Shown here piece by piece: positions 1 to 8,330 of a DNA stretch of 50,200 nt. Location: NCBI GenBank assembly GCA_900554815.1, contig USIO01000011.1:1-50200 (forward strand), in the 5' to 3' direction. The notes under the pieces were generated by a model, which was not told the origin of the DNA, did no database searches, and saw only the letters and a list, made by a program, of their open reading frames with translations. The stretch comes from an uncultured Clostridium sp. (GTDB taxonomy: Bacteria; Bacillota; Clostridia; TANB77; CAG-508). The position numbers were made by a program, and so were the translations under genes. Positions within the stretch are counted from its first letter, which is position 1, and every line of letters begins with the position of its first letter.

Positions 1-60
1 ACTCGAACGCGGGACAACTTGATTAAAAGTCAAGTGCTCTACCACCTGAGCTAATGGCCC
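1..60 (-). tRNA. tRNA-Lys (TTT), 3' end cut by window edge
   Basis: The reverse strand reads as the first 60 nt of a tRNA: acceptor strand GGGCCAT, D-arm GCTC/GAGC, anticodon stem CTTGA/TCAAG around loop CTTTTAA (anticodon TTT, positions 34-36) and the start of the T-arm with TTCGAGT. The last part of the T-stem, the acceptor 3' strand and CCA lie beyond the window. It decodes AAA/AAG lysine codons, which dominate in this A-rich genome. Confidence 0.95.
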
Positions 61-70
61 AAAAAAAATT

Positions 71-104
71 ATATAAGCAACTGTTTACTTGCAGTTGCTT
101 ATAT
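71..104 (-). other. Leader hairpin with U-run directly before tRNA-Lys
   Basis: A perfect 13-bp inverted repeat (71-83 against 92-104, 8-nt loop) is followed on the minus strand by a run of eight T that abuts the tRNA-Lys 5' end. It has the form of an intrinsic terminator but lies between a strong minus-strand promoter and the tRNA. It may be an attenuator, a processing signal, or the terminator of rightward antisense transcription. Confidence 0.5.
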
Positions 105-133
105 ATATTACAATATTTTTTCTAATATGTCAA
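105..133 (-). promoter_or_regulatory. SigA-type promoter for tRNA-Lys
   Basis: On the minus strand TTGACA (128-133) is separated by exactly 17 bp from TAATAT (105-110). The predicted start near position 98 falls inside the leader hairpin, about 38 nt before the tRNA. Confidence 0.65.
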
Positions 134-260
134 TAATTTTTTTAAATTTTGCTAAAAAAATTTGTATTCCTGGAAAATTTTTAATTTAAATAATTGTTTT
201 CTATAATTATTGAAAATGCTTTTTATTTTAAATAAAGACTAATTAAAATAATACTTTATA

Positions 261-290
261 TTGATTTATATTCTCTTAATATTGTATAAT
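261..290 (+). promoter_or_regulatory. SigA-type promoter for the ttcA-like gene
   Basis: TTGATT (261-266), an 18-bp spacer and a perfect TATAAT (285-290) precede the gene; the predicted start near 297 gives a leader of about 30 nt containing the ribosome binding site GGGAGGA. Confidence 0.6.
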
Positions 291-328
291 TCCTATATCA
301 AATATTATTTTACATTTTGGGAGGACTT

Positions 329-1048
329 ATGCAACGTATATTAGGTAATTTGCGAAGAGCTGTTGAAGAATATTCTATGATTGAAAATGGGGATAAAATT
401 GCTGTTGGTGTTTCTGGAGGCAAAGATTCTATTACTCTTCTTTTAGCATTAAAAAATCTGCAAATTTTTTACCCTAAAGATTTTAAAATAATGGCAATTA
501 CTATTGATTCCGGTTTTGAAGGTTTTGATTATTCATATATTCAATCTTTATGTGCCGAAAAAGAAATTCCTTTTATCATAGAAAAAAGTTATATTAAACA
601 AATTGTTTTTGATGAAAGAAAAGAAAAAAATCCATGCTCTTTATGCGCTAACTTAAGACGTGGAATTTTAAATAGCACAGCCATTAGGCAAGGTTGTAAT
701 AAAATTGCTCTTGGCCATAATATGGATGATTTAATAGAGACTTTCTTTTTAAATTTACTCTACGGAGGCAAAGTTCATACTTTTTCTCCTGTTAGTTTTC
801 AAGATAAAACAGGTATTACGGTTATAAGACCTCTCTTATATACAGAAGAAAAAGATATTGTACGTTTTGTAAAAAAAGAAAATATTATGTTGATGAATAA
901 ATGTTGTCCTATGGATGGACATACAAAAAGAGAAGATATGAAAAAATTAATTTCTACTTTTAAAAAAAATATCCCAAATATTAAAGCTAATTTATTTGGT
1001 GCTATTAGAAGAAGTAACATAAAAGGGTGGAATAACAATACCCAATAA
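329..1048 (+). CDS. TtcA-like tRNA 2-thiocytidine synthetase family protein
   Basis: 239 aa, PP-loop ATP pyrophosphatase of the TtcA/TilS superfamily. The SGGKDS PP-loop lies near residue 30 and a conserved CSLC pair near residue 98, as in the iron-sulfur-dependent TtcA branch that thiolates C32 of some tRNAs. I chose ATG 329 because GGGAGGA (319-325) sits just upstream; an in-frame TTG at 317 would overlap that ribosome binding site. The gene is monocistronic, with its own promoter and a bidirectional terminator shared with pcrA. In E. coli TtcA acts on arginine tRNAs, including the one that reads CGG, which is of interest given the CGG anomaly here. The target in this organism is unknown; a TtcA-like sulfurtransferase with another target is the alternative. 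Confidence 0.75.
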   Translation: MQRILGNLRRAVEEYSMIENGDKIAVGVSGGKDSITLLLALKNLQIFYPKDFKIMAITIDSGFEGFDYSYIQSLCAEKEIPFIIEKSYIKQIVFDERKEKNPCSLCANLRRGILNSTAIRQGCNKIALGHNMDDLIETFFLNLLYGGKVHTFSPVSFQDKTGITVIRPLLYTEEKDIVRFVKKENIMLMNKCCPMDGHTKREDMKKLISTFKKNIPNIKANLFGAIRRSNIKGWNNNTQ

Positions 1049-1078
1049 AAGAACACACTTTATTTTGTGTGTTCTTTT
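1047..1078. terminator. Bidirectional intrinsic terminator
   Basis: A perfect 12-bp stem (1047-1058 with 1067-1078), 8-nt loop, A-run on the left and T-run on the right serves both the rightward ttcA-like gene and the leftward pcrA. It overlaps both stop codons. Confidence 0.9.
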
Positions 1079-3374
1079 ATTCAATAATTTCTAATCCAGC
1101 AAACTTTGCCATTAGCCTTTTATGTCCTACTTTATCAAATTCTATATCAACTTTAATATCGTTTTCTTCTGTTTCCAACGAATTAATAGTCCCTTCACCA
1201 AATTTTTTATGATATACACGTTGACCTTTCTTATACTTTGATAAGTTTACATTCTCGTCTTTTTTACTTATTGTATTTAAAAAACTTTCTGCTGTACTAT
1301 AAGAAAAATTTGAATTGATTTTTGTAGCAGCATTATAACCTGTTTCATTAAAATCATTAAATTGATATTTTTTAAATGTTTTTAAATTTTTACCATATTC
1401 CCATTCATAAGTAGAGTATATAAGCTTTTCTTTGTTTTCTTCAGAATTTTCCTCATCTCCAACTAGTAATTCTTTTGGAATTTCTTTTAAAAATCTAGAT
1501 GCAGGATTACATGAGGTTGAGCCAAACATAGTTCTTTGTTTTGCACATGTTAAATATAAATAATTTTTTGCTCTTGTAATTCCAACATAACACAATCTTC
1601 TTTCTTCTTCTATTTCTTTTTCTGTTCCAATAGAACGGTATCCTGGAAAAATTCCCTCTTCCATTCCTACTAAGAATACAACCGGAAATTCCAATCCTTT
1701 TGCACTATGTAAAGTCATTAATGTAACAGAATTTTCTGTTTCCTCCATATTGTCAATATCACTAGATAATGTTACAGACTCCAAAAATTCTGCTAGTGAA
1801 TTGTCTGCATATTCTTCTTCAAATTCCATGGTTACTGTCAAAAATTCTTCTAAGTTTTCAATTCTATTTTCCGCTTCTATAGTATTTTCAATTTTTAAAG
1901 CTTTAGTATATCCAGTTTTATTTAAAATATTTTTTACTAACTCAGAAATTGTTAAACTATCTTTATTTTTAGATATTTCTTCTATTATTTCAATAAATTC
2001 CCTAGAATTAGCAAAAACTCTATTTAAATTATACTCATTAGCTTTTTTTAAAACTTCAAACATAGACATATTTTTTTGGTTTGCAATTTCTTCTATTTGG
2101 TCTAAACTTGTTTTTCCTATTCCCCTTTTAGGTTCATTAATAATTCTTATTAAGCTTAAATTGTCTGCATTATTTTGAACTAATCTTAAATATGCAATAA
2201 TATCTTTTATTTCTTTTCTTTCGTAAAATTTTAATCCTCCTACAATTTTATATGGTATATCTTCCCTTCTTAAAATGTCTTCTATTGCTCTTGATTGTGT
2301 ATTCATTCTATATAAAACTGTAAAATCAGAATATTTATAGTATTCTTCTCTCTTTAATGAATTTATTTGACTTACAATATATCTTGCTTCATCATACTCA
2401 TCTTTTCCCACATATACCGTTGGCTTTTTTCCTTCTTCGTTTTGTGTCCATAATTTTTTAACATATTTTGTTTCATTGTTTTTAATGACGGCATTTGCTA
2501 CATTTAAAATATTTTCTGTACATCTATAATTTTGCTCTAATTTTATAATTTTTGTTCCTGGAAAATCATGTTCAAAATTTAATATATTAGATATGTCTGC
2601 ACCTCTAAAAGAATATATTCCTTGGTCATTATCTCCTACAACTGTAATATTTCCATATTTTGAGGCAAGCATTGTAACTAATGTAAATTGTGCTTTATTT
2701 GTATCTTGATATTCATCTACCAAAATATATTGAAATTTGTTGCTATAATATTCTAAACTCTCTGGGTCTTCCATTAGTACCTTAATTGTCAAATTGATAA
2801 TATCATCAAAATCAATTGCATTATTTATTTTTAATCTAGTTTGATATAGTTTATATACTTCTGCTATTTTTTCTTTTCTAAAGTCTCCATTTACTTTTAA
2901 AGCATATTCAGATGGTTCTAACATTTCATTTTTTGCATTACTAATCTCAGATAAAACACTTTTATCTGTAAACATTTTGTCGTCTATATTAATTTCTTTT
3001 ATACATTGTTTTATTAAAGTCTTTTGGTCAGAAGTATCAAATATAACAAATGAAGAGTCGTAACCTATTTTATCAATACATCTTCTTAAAATTCTTACGC
3101 AAATCGAATGAAATGTTCCTATCCACATATCTTTAGTTGCATCCCCAACTAATTTTTCAATTCTCTCTTTCATTTCTTTAGCTGCCTTGTTTGTAAATGT
3201 AATTGCCAATATAGACCAAGGTTTAATATTTTTTTCTTGTATTAAATATGCTATTTTATGTGTTAGTACTTTTGTTTTACCGCTTCCTGCTCCTGCAATT
3301 ACTAAGCATGGACCTTCTGTGTTTATAACTGCTTCTAATTGTTTATTATTTAATTCATTTAATAAATTTTGCAT
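1077..3374 (-). CDS. pcrA: ATP-dependent DNA helicase PcrA/UvrD
   Basis: 765 aa, a full-length superfamily 1A helicase that unwinds DNA 3'-5' in repair and restrains RecA. Visible motifs in order: Walker A AGAGSGKT near residue 28, DEYQDTN (II), GDNDQGIYSFRGAD (III), LEQNYRC (IV), TLHSAKGLEF (V) and CYVGITRAK (VI). The C-terminal KKGQRVYHKKFGEG segment matches the Tudor-like RNA polymerase-binding module typical of PcrA rather than Rep. Start ATG 3374 follows AAAGGAGA at 8 nt. The gene has no frameshift and no in-frame CGG. Confidence 0.97.
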   Translation of the reverse strand: MQNLLNELNNKQLEAVINTEGPCLVIAGAGSGKTKVLTHKIAYLIQEKNIKPWSILAITFTNKAAKEMKERIEKLVGDATKDMWIGTFHSICVRILRRCIDKIGYDSSFVIFDTSDQKTLIKQCIKEINIDDKMFTDKSVLSEISNAKNEMLEPSEYALKVNGDFRKEKIAEVYKLYQTRLKINNAIDFDDIINLTIKVLMEDPESLEYYSNKFQYILVDEYQDTNKAQFTLVTMLASKYGNITVVGDNDQGIYSFRGADISNILNFEHDFPGTKIIKLEQNYRCTENILNVANAVIKNNETKYVKKLWTQNEEGKKPTVYVGKDEYDEARYIVSQINSLKREEYYKYSDFTVLYRMNTQSRAIEDILRREDIPYKIVGGLKFYERKEIKDIIAYLRLVQNNADNLSLIRIINEPKRGIGKTSLDQIEEIANQKNMSMFEVLKKANEYNLNRVFANSREFIEIIEEISKNKDSLTISELVKNILNKTGYTKALKIENTIEAENRIENLEEFLTVTMEFEEEYADNSLAEFLESVTLSSDIDNMEETENSVTLMTLHSAKGLEFPVVFLVGMEEGIFPGYRSIGTEKEIEEERRLCYVGITRAKNYLYLTCAKQRTMFGSTSCNPASRFLKEIPKELLVGDEENSEENKEKLIYSTYEWEYGKNLKTFKKYQFNDFNETGYNAATKINSNFSYSTAESFLNTISKKDENVNLSKYKKGQRVYHKKFGEGTINSLETEENDIKVDIEFDKVGHKRLMAKFAGLEIIE

Positions 3375-3427
3375 TTTTTAATTTCTCCTTTAGAACTTGT
3401 GTTCGGTACTATTGTATAACATTATTT

Positions 3428-3889
3428 CTATTTGTCAATATTCTTCTTTAATTTTTCAATTATTTTATTAATGGCTTGTACTATTTCTTTTGCACATTTT
3501 TTATATGTGTCAAGATTATATCCCCATGGATCAGCAATATCATTTTCTCCTTCCCCAGCATATTCTTTTATAGTAAATACTTTATTTTTCAAATTAGGGT
3601 AAAGTTGTAAAACTATATTTTTATGTCCTTTTGTTGCACATAAAATTATGTCCATTTCTTCAATTAAAGATTTTTTAATATTTGTTGCCTTATGGTTAGA
3701 AATGTCTACTTCATAATCTTTAGTAGCTTCAATTGCATTATGTGTTGCATTATCACCATCTTCTGCATAAATTCCACAAGAATAAACTATAGCATCTATA
3801 TTTTCCTCTTGTACTTTTTTTCTCATAATTCCTTCTGCCATAGCACTTCTACATATATTTCCAGTACATATAAACATTATTTTTAACAT
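3428..3889 (-). CDS. Low-molecular-weight protein-tyrosine phosphatase family
   Basis: 153 aa. The active-site loop CTGNICRS (C-x5-R) lies at the N terminus and the general-acid aspartate in DPWG near the C terminus, as in LMW-PTP. The residue after Asn is Ile; in the arginine phosphatase YwlE this position is Thr, so a tyrosine phosphatase is favoured. ATG 3889 is preceded by GGAGG at 5 nt; an upstream in-frame extension has no such site and no family similarity. Probably cytoplasmic. It lies just downstream of the ZIP gene on the same strand. Confidence 0.9.
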   Translation of the reverse strand: MLKIMFICTGNICRSAMAEGIMRKKVQEENIDAIVYSCGIYAEDGDNATHNAIEATKDYEVDISNHKATNIKKSLIEEMDIILCATKGHKNIVLQLYPNLKNKVFTIKEYAGEGENDIADPWGYNLDTYKKCAKEIVQAINKIIEKLKKNIDK

Positions 3890-3989
3890 ATTGCCTCCAA
3901 TAGTTATTATATTATTTTTTGTTTTTTTAATTTTAGCATACCTAAAAAAAAAATAAAACAATATTTTTTCTTTTTTAACTATCTTAATA

Positions 3990-4734
3990 TTAAATATTCA
4001 TTGCAATAATTCCTATAATAAATCCTAATATATTTCCTAGCGTACCAAATCTTCCATTATATAGTTTATTTGATTCTGGTATTAATTCCCCGTGATACAA
4101 TATATAGCATAGCACCTGCTGCAAAAGCTAAGCACAAACTAATTAAATTTTGTGATATATTTCCCACAAATGCTCCAAAAAAAGCCCCTATTCCAGTTGT
4201 TAATCCTGAAGCAAATGTATAAAATAGTGCTTTCGTTTTTTTCATTCCCCCAGATTGCATGGGAACAGCCATAGATATTCCTTCTGGAACATCATGTAAT
4301 GCGATTGCTAATGCTAATGATATTCCCAATTTATATGATGCCCCAAAACCTGAGCCAATTGCTAAACCTTCTGGTAAGTTATGTAATGCTAATCCTATTC
4401 CTACAATAATTCCTGTTTTTAATAGAGAATTTGTATCTTTTCTTATTTTTTTATTTACATTATATTTATTTTTAATAATACTATCACATAAAATCATACT
4501 TACCACACCAAGTATGATTCCAAAAAAAACTGTCGATAAATTAGTTAGTTCTAAAGCTTCTGGTACTAAGTCAAAGCATACAATTGAAATCATTAATCCT
4601 GCTGCAAATTCTAAAATAAAACTTAAAATTTTATTTGATATATTTTTAAATGATATTCCTATTATTCCACCAATTGTAGTACCAAATGTCCCAAAAAACA
4701 AGCCCAATAATGTTGTTCTTAAAATTTCGTTCAT
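3990..4734 (-). CDS. ZIP-family divalent metal transporter, read through a CGG +1 shift
   Basis: Membrane protein of the ZIP (ZupT/GufA) family, importing Zn2+ or related metals. Multiple hydrophobic helices and the family motifs HNLPEGLAIG and HDVPEGIS (metal-site His and Glu) are visible. In frame zero the protein stops at 4066, after LYIVSRGINTRIK, just where relatives read LYIVSGELIPES. Skipping one C at 4092 gives LYIVS-GELIPESNK followed by a final glycine-rich helix ending at the TAA 3990-3992, the expected family C terminus (247 aa in total). The break is an in-frame CGG in the context TCA-C-GGG-GAA. Without the shift the last helix would be lost. Confidence 0.9.
4089..4092 (-). other. 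CGG +1 frameshift site in the ZIP gene
   Basis: Minus-strand quadruplet CGGG. Frame-zero CGG is followed after 7 codons by TAA (4066-4068); skipping the C gives Gly (GGG) and restores the family sequence. Preceding codon is TCA. Confidence 0.85.
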
Positions 4735-4813
4735 AAAAAACCTCTTTAAATTTTTTTATTGAAATCTCTTTTCTTATAGTGTATTTAAAGAAGTTTTATT
4801 TTATTCTTTTAAA

Positions 4814-5875
4814 TTAATTTTCTTCTCCTTTTAATTTTTCTGCTCTATCAGCTGCAATTAAACTATCTATCATTTCATCTAAGTTTCCATTTAAAAAATC
4901 TTCCATTTGATAAATGCTTAATCCTATTCTATGGTCTGTAATACGTCCTTGTGGATAATTATATGTACGAATTTTCTCACTTCTGTCTCCATTACCTACT
5001 TGACTTTTCCTTTCATTAGCTAATTTTGCATCTTGTTCTGCTTTTTCTTTTTCATACAATCTTGAACGTAATAATCTCATAGCATATTCTCTATTTTGTA
5101 ATTGAGATCTTTCTGTTTGGCATTCAGCTACCATACCTGTTGGAATATGAATTAGTCTTACTGCTGATGAAGTTTTATTTACATGTTGTCCACCCGCTCC
5201 AGAAGATCGGAATACTTCCATTTTAATATCTGCTGGATTAATTTCTATTTCTACATCTTCTACTACTGGTAGCACAGCAACAGTTGCTGTTGAAGTATGT
5301 ATTCTTCCACTACTTTCTGTTTCTGGTACTCTTTGTACCCTATGTACTCCACTTTCAAATTTTAGTCTACTATATACTCCCCTTCCTGTAATCATAAAAG
5401 AAATTTCTTTATATCCTCCAAGTCCAGTTTCATTTTCATTTAAAATTTCAATTTTCCAATGCTTTCTTTCTGCGTACATAGAATACATTCTAAATAAAGT
5501 ACCAGCAAAGAGTGCTGCTTCTTCTCCTCCTGCTCCAGCTCTTATTTCGCAAATAATATTTTTTTCATCATCTTTATCTTTTGGTATTAATAGTATTTTT
5601 AGTTCTTCTTCAATTTGTGGCAGTTTTTCTTTATTTTCTTGTATTTCTATTTCTGCTAGTTCTTTTAATTCTTTATCTTCTAGCATAGTTTCTGCATCCA
5701 TAATATTTTGTTTTATTTTTTTGTATTCCCTATATTTTGTAACAATATCAATTAGGTCAGAATGTTCTTTCATCATTTTTTTCCATTCGTCTTGATTATT
5801 AATTACATCTGGATTAGATATTTTTTCATTTAATTCTTCATATCTTTTTTCTACAGCCTCTAATTTTTGAAACAT
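4814..5875 (-). CDS. prfA: Peptide chain release factor 1
   Basis: 353 aa, class I release factor for UAA and UAG. The peptidyl-hydrolysis motif GGQ lies in SSGAGGQHVNKT; the stop-codon recognition tripeptide region reads PET, in the segment RVPETESSGRIHTS. I chose ATG 5875 (MFQKLEAVEKRYEEL, the usual RF1 N terminus); the longer TTG start at 5893 would run through the GGAGAG ribosome binding site. The protein looks complete, so stop-codon reading through a defective RF1 does not explain the frameshifts elsewhere. The codon for the Arg of VFRSSG is CGA, showing CGA is used normally. Confidence 0.97.
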   Translation of the reverse strand: MFQKLEAVEKRYEELNEKISNPDVINNQDEWKKMMKEHSDLIDIVTKYREYKKIKQNIMDAETMLEDKELKELAEIEIQENKEKLPQIEEELKILLIPKDKDDEKNIICEIRAGAGGEEAALFAGTLFRMYSMYAERKHWKIEILNENETGLGGYKEISFMITGRGVYSRLKFESGVHRVQRVPETESSGRIHTSTATVAVLPVVEDVEIEINPADIKMEVFRSSGAGGQHVNKTSSAVRLIHIPTGMVAECQTERSQLQNREYAMRLLRSRLYEKEKAEQDAKLANERKSQVGNGDRSEKIRTYNYPQGRITDHRIGLSIYQMEDFLNGNLDEMIDSLIAADRAEKLKGEEN

Positions 5876-5940
5876 ATAATCTCTCTCCTTCAAAATTTAA
5901 TGTAATAATTATATAGTAAAATTGCAAAGTTTTCAAGTTT

Positions 5941-5995
5941 TAAGATTGTACAAAAAATAAACGACAAATCGTCGTTTATTTTATATACAATCTTA
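5941..5995 (-). terminator. Terminator after the coat-protein pair
   Basis: A long hairpin: inner stem AAATAAACGAC against GTCGTTTATTT (5955-5981), extended by an outer repeat TAAGATTGTA/TACAATCTTA (5941-5950 with 5986-5995). On the minus strand it follows the coat gene at 5993 and precedes prfA, ending in a T-run. Confidence 0.8.
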
Positions 5996-6238
5996 TTGTT
6001 GTAATTCATTTTTTACATTTGTTATTTCCATTGGACTTGCTGGTGCTGCAGGTTTATAGTATCCTTTACTTTGTGCTATTTTAAATAATTCATATTGAAA
6101 GCACTCTGTTGAATTCCTTATATTTTGAAATGTTTGTCTTAGTTCTGCATTTGCAGTCTCTGAAATAGCACCTTGATAAGTTGTCAATTCTGATTTAACA
6201 TTTGCTAAAATATCGTTTATCATTGTTTTTTCTTCCAT
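5993..6238 (-). CDS. Spore coat protein, CotF-like
   Basis: 81 aa. The sequence NDILANVKSELTTYQGAI, the QTFQNIRN segment and the ending GYYKPAAPASP are characteristic of small clostridial spore-coat proteins of the CotF family; QYELFKIAQSKGYY forms the central helix. AGGAGG precedes ATG 6238. It is followed by a strong terminator and preceded by another coat-like gene 10 bp away, so the two form an operon, presumably made late in the mother cell. No transmembrane segment or signal peptide. Confidence 0.85.
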   Translation of the reverse strand: MEEKTMINDILANVKSELTTYQGAISETANAELRQTFQNIRNSTECFQYELFKIAQSKGYYKPAAPASPMEITNVKNELQQ

Positions 6239-6248
6239 TGTTTTCCTC

Positions 6249-6446
6249 CTAATTATTTAAAAATGACATTAATTTTGTTTTTGTATTTAAAGCATCCTGT
6301 GCAGATTTTGTAAACATCTGCTTAATTTGTGGATCTACTGCCTGAGAAGCATAAGTATTTAGTTTCTCATAATTTGTTTCTTGCGATCCTATAATGTGTC
6401 TTAAGTTTTGTAATTCTGCTTGATTTAAATTTGGCAATGCTATCAT
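6249..6446 (-). CDS. Small coat-associated helical protein
   Basis: 65 aa, predicted all-helical (PNLNQAELQNLRHIIGSQET then NYEKLNTYASQAVDPQIKQM), resembling the N-terminal part of CotF-type coat proteins and the small partner usually encoded next to them. AAAGGAAAGG precedes ATG 6446. Its operon with the CotF-like gene supports a role in the spore coat. Recognition of the family is good but not certain because the protein is short. Confidence 0.75.
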   Translation of the reverse strand: MIALPNLNQAELQNLRHIIGSQETNYEKLNTYASQAVDPQIKQMFTKSAQDALNTKTKLMSFLNN

Positions 6447-6554
6447 TCCTTTCCTTTTAAAAGTTTAATAATAGCATTGCCATTTTATGGTTAAATTATT
6501 CAATTTTAAATAATTATTTTATTTAAATGTTTAAATTTTTCTATACTCTAAGTT

Positions 6555-8273
6555 TTATAATAGCTCTTTTATTTGTTCACATAATTTGTCAATTTTTTGT
6601 TGTGAATCTTTCATGCTATTTCCCTTTACTCCAACATATAATTTAATTTTAGGCTCGGTTCCAGATGGTCGAATACATGCCCAAGCATCATCTTCTAATT
6701 CATAATATATAACATTAGATTTTGGTAACCCTGTTTTTGTTTCTATCTTTGTTTTTACATCTATTATTTTGTCTAACTCATAGTCTCTTATTTTTAAAAC
6801 ACTATATTCTCCAATTTTTTCAATATTTTTTTGTCTTAAATTTACCATAATTTGTTTAATTTTTTGAGCTCCTTCTACTCCTTCTAAAGTTATAGATACA
6901 GCACCTTCTTTATAATAACCATATTTTTCATAAATATTTATCATTTGATCCCATAAGGTTAATCCTTTTTCTTTATAAAAAGCAGCGGCTTCACATAATC
7001 CCATTACTGCAGAAACTCCATCTTTATCTCTTGCATATGTTCCAATTAAGCACCCATAGCTTTCTTCATATCCAAAAACATATTCACAATCTTTTGTTTC
7101 ATCAAAATTTTTCATTTGTTTTCCAATATTTTTAAATCCTGTTAGAACTTCAAATAGTCTTAAATTATAATATTTGGCAATTGCATCTGCTAAATTAGAT
7201 GAAACTATTGATTTTATTATAGCCCCATTTTTAGGTAATAGATTTCTTTCTTTTATCTGACTAATTCTATATTCTGCGAGTAATAAACATGACATATTTC
7301 CTGTAAATGGTATATATTGACCACTTTTTACATCTTTAACAAAAATCCCAAGTCTATCCGCATCTGGATCTGTTGCTAACACTATTTCAGCGTCTATTTT
7401 TTTTGCTAAATCTAAAGCTAGATCAAATGCTTTTGTATCCTCCGGGTTTGGATACCTTACTGTTGGAAAATCCCCATTTGGTTTTTCCTGCTCTAGTACA
7501 ACATTAATATTTTCAAATCCAAGTTCTGATAACACCCTTCTTACAGGTATATTTCCTGCTCCATGTAATGGAGTATATACAATTTTTAGATCTTTATGTT
7601 TCTTTATTATTTCTGGATTTAGTACCAATTTTTTTATTTCTTCAATATATGCATTATCAATTTCTTCTCCAATTAAGTTGTATAAGCCGTTTTCTTTTGC
7701 TTTTTCCATATCTATTGTTTTTACTTGTTCATAATCAGTAACTTTATTAACTTCTTCGATAATTAACTTATCTATTGGCGAAGAAATTTGTGCTCCATCT
7801 TCCCAATAGGCTTTGTATCCATTATATTTTGGAGGATTATGGCTTGCAGTAATTACAATTCCAGATATAGCATTTAATTTTCTAATTGCAAAAGATAGTT
7901 CTGGAGTTGGTCTTAAAGATTCAAATACATAAGTTTTTATTCCATTTGCATTTAATGTAAGAGCTGCATAGTCGCTAAACTCTTTAGACATATGTCGTGA
8001 ATCATAGGCAATTACAACTCCTCTACTGGCTTTCCCCTGTGAATTAATAAAATTTGCTAAACCTTGCGTGGCTTTTGTAACAGTATATTTATTCATTCGA
8101 TTTGTGCCTGCACCTATAATTCCTCTTAGTCCTGCTGTGCCAAATTCTAAATTTTTATAAAACCTATCTTCTATTTCTTTTTCATTATTTTTTATTTTTG
8201 CTAACTCATTCCTTGTTTCTTCATCAAAAAATGGACTATTACACCATTTTTCATATTCTTTTCTATATTCCAT
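6555..8273 (-). CDS. pgcA: Phosphoglucomutase/phosphomannomutase (PgcA type)
   Basis: 572 aa, full-length alpha-D-phosphohexomutase that interconverts glucose 1- and 6-phosphate (or mannose phosphates). Four family landmarks are present in order: catalytic-serine loop TASHNPPKYNGYK, Mg2+ loop DPDADR, sugar-binding GYEESYG and phosphate-binding RPSGTEPKIK. It lies 57 bp downstream of the UDP-sugar pyrophosphorylase gene, so the pair probably makes nucleotide sugars for wall or exopolysaccharide synthesis from glucose 6-phosphate. Which hexose is preferred cannot be read from the sequence. Confidence 0.93.
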   Translation of the reverse strand: MEYRKEYEKWCNSPFFDEETRNELAKIKNNEKEIEDRFYKNLEFGTAGLRGIIGAGTNRMNKYTVTKATQGLANFINSQGKASRGVVIAYDSRHMSKEFSDYAALTLNANGIKTYVFESLRPTPELSFAIRKLNAISGIVITASHNPPKYNGYKAYWEDGAQISSPIDKLIIEEVNKVTDYEQVKTIDMEKAKENGLYNLIGEEIDNAYIEEIKKLVLNPEIIKKHKDLKIVYTPLHGAGNIPVRRVLSELGFENINVVLEQEKPNGDFPTVRYPNPEDTKAFDLALDLAKKIDAEIVLATDPDADRLGIFVKDVKSGQYIPFTGNMSCLLLAEYRISQIKERNLLPKNGAIIKSIVSSNLADAIAKYYNLRLFEVLTGFKNIGKQMKNFDETKDCEYVFGYEESYGCLIGTYARDKDGVSAVMGLCEAAAFYKEKGLTLWDQMINIYEKYGYYKEGAVSITLEGVEGAQKIKQIMVNLRQKNIEKIGEYSVLKIRDYELDKIIDVKTKIETKTGLPKSNVIYYELEDDAWACIRPSGTEPKIKLYVGVKGNSMKDSQQKIDKLCEQIKELL

Positions 8274-8330
8274 ATATATCCTCCTTCATTATTTTATATA
8301 ATATTTCATATATTTTAAAATTTATATATT

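Noticed and set aside
4814..5875. Stop-codon reassignment as explanation for interrupted genes
   Set aside because: The breaks are frame changes, not in-frame stops, and TGA, TAA and TAG all end intact genes here (for example TGA in the MBL gene and khpB).
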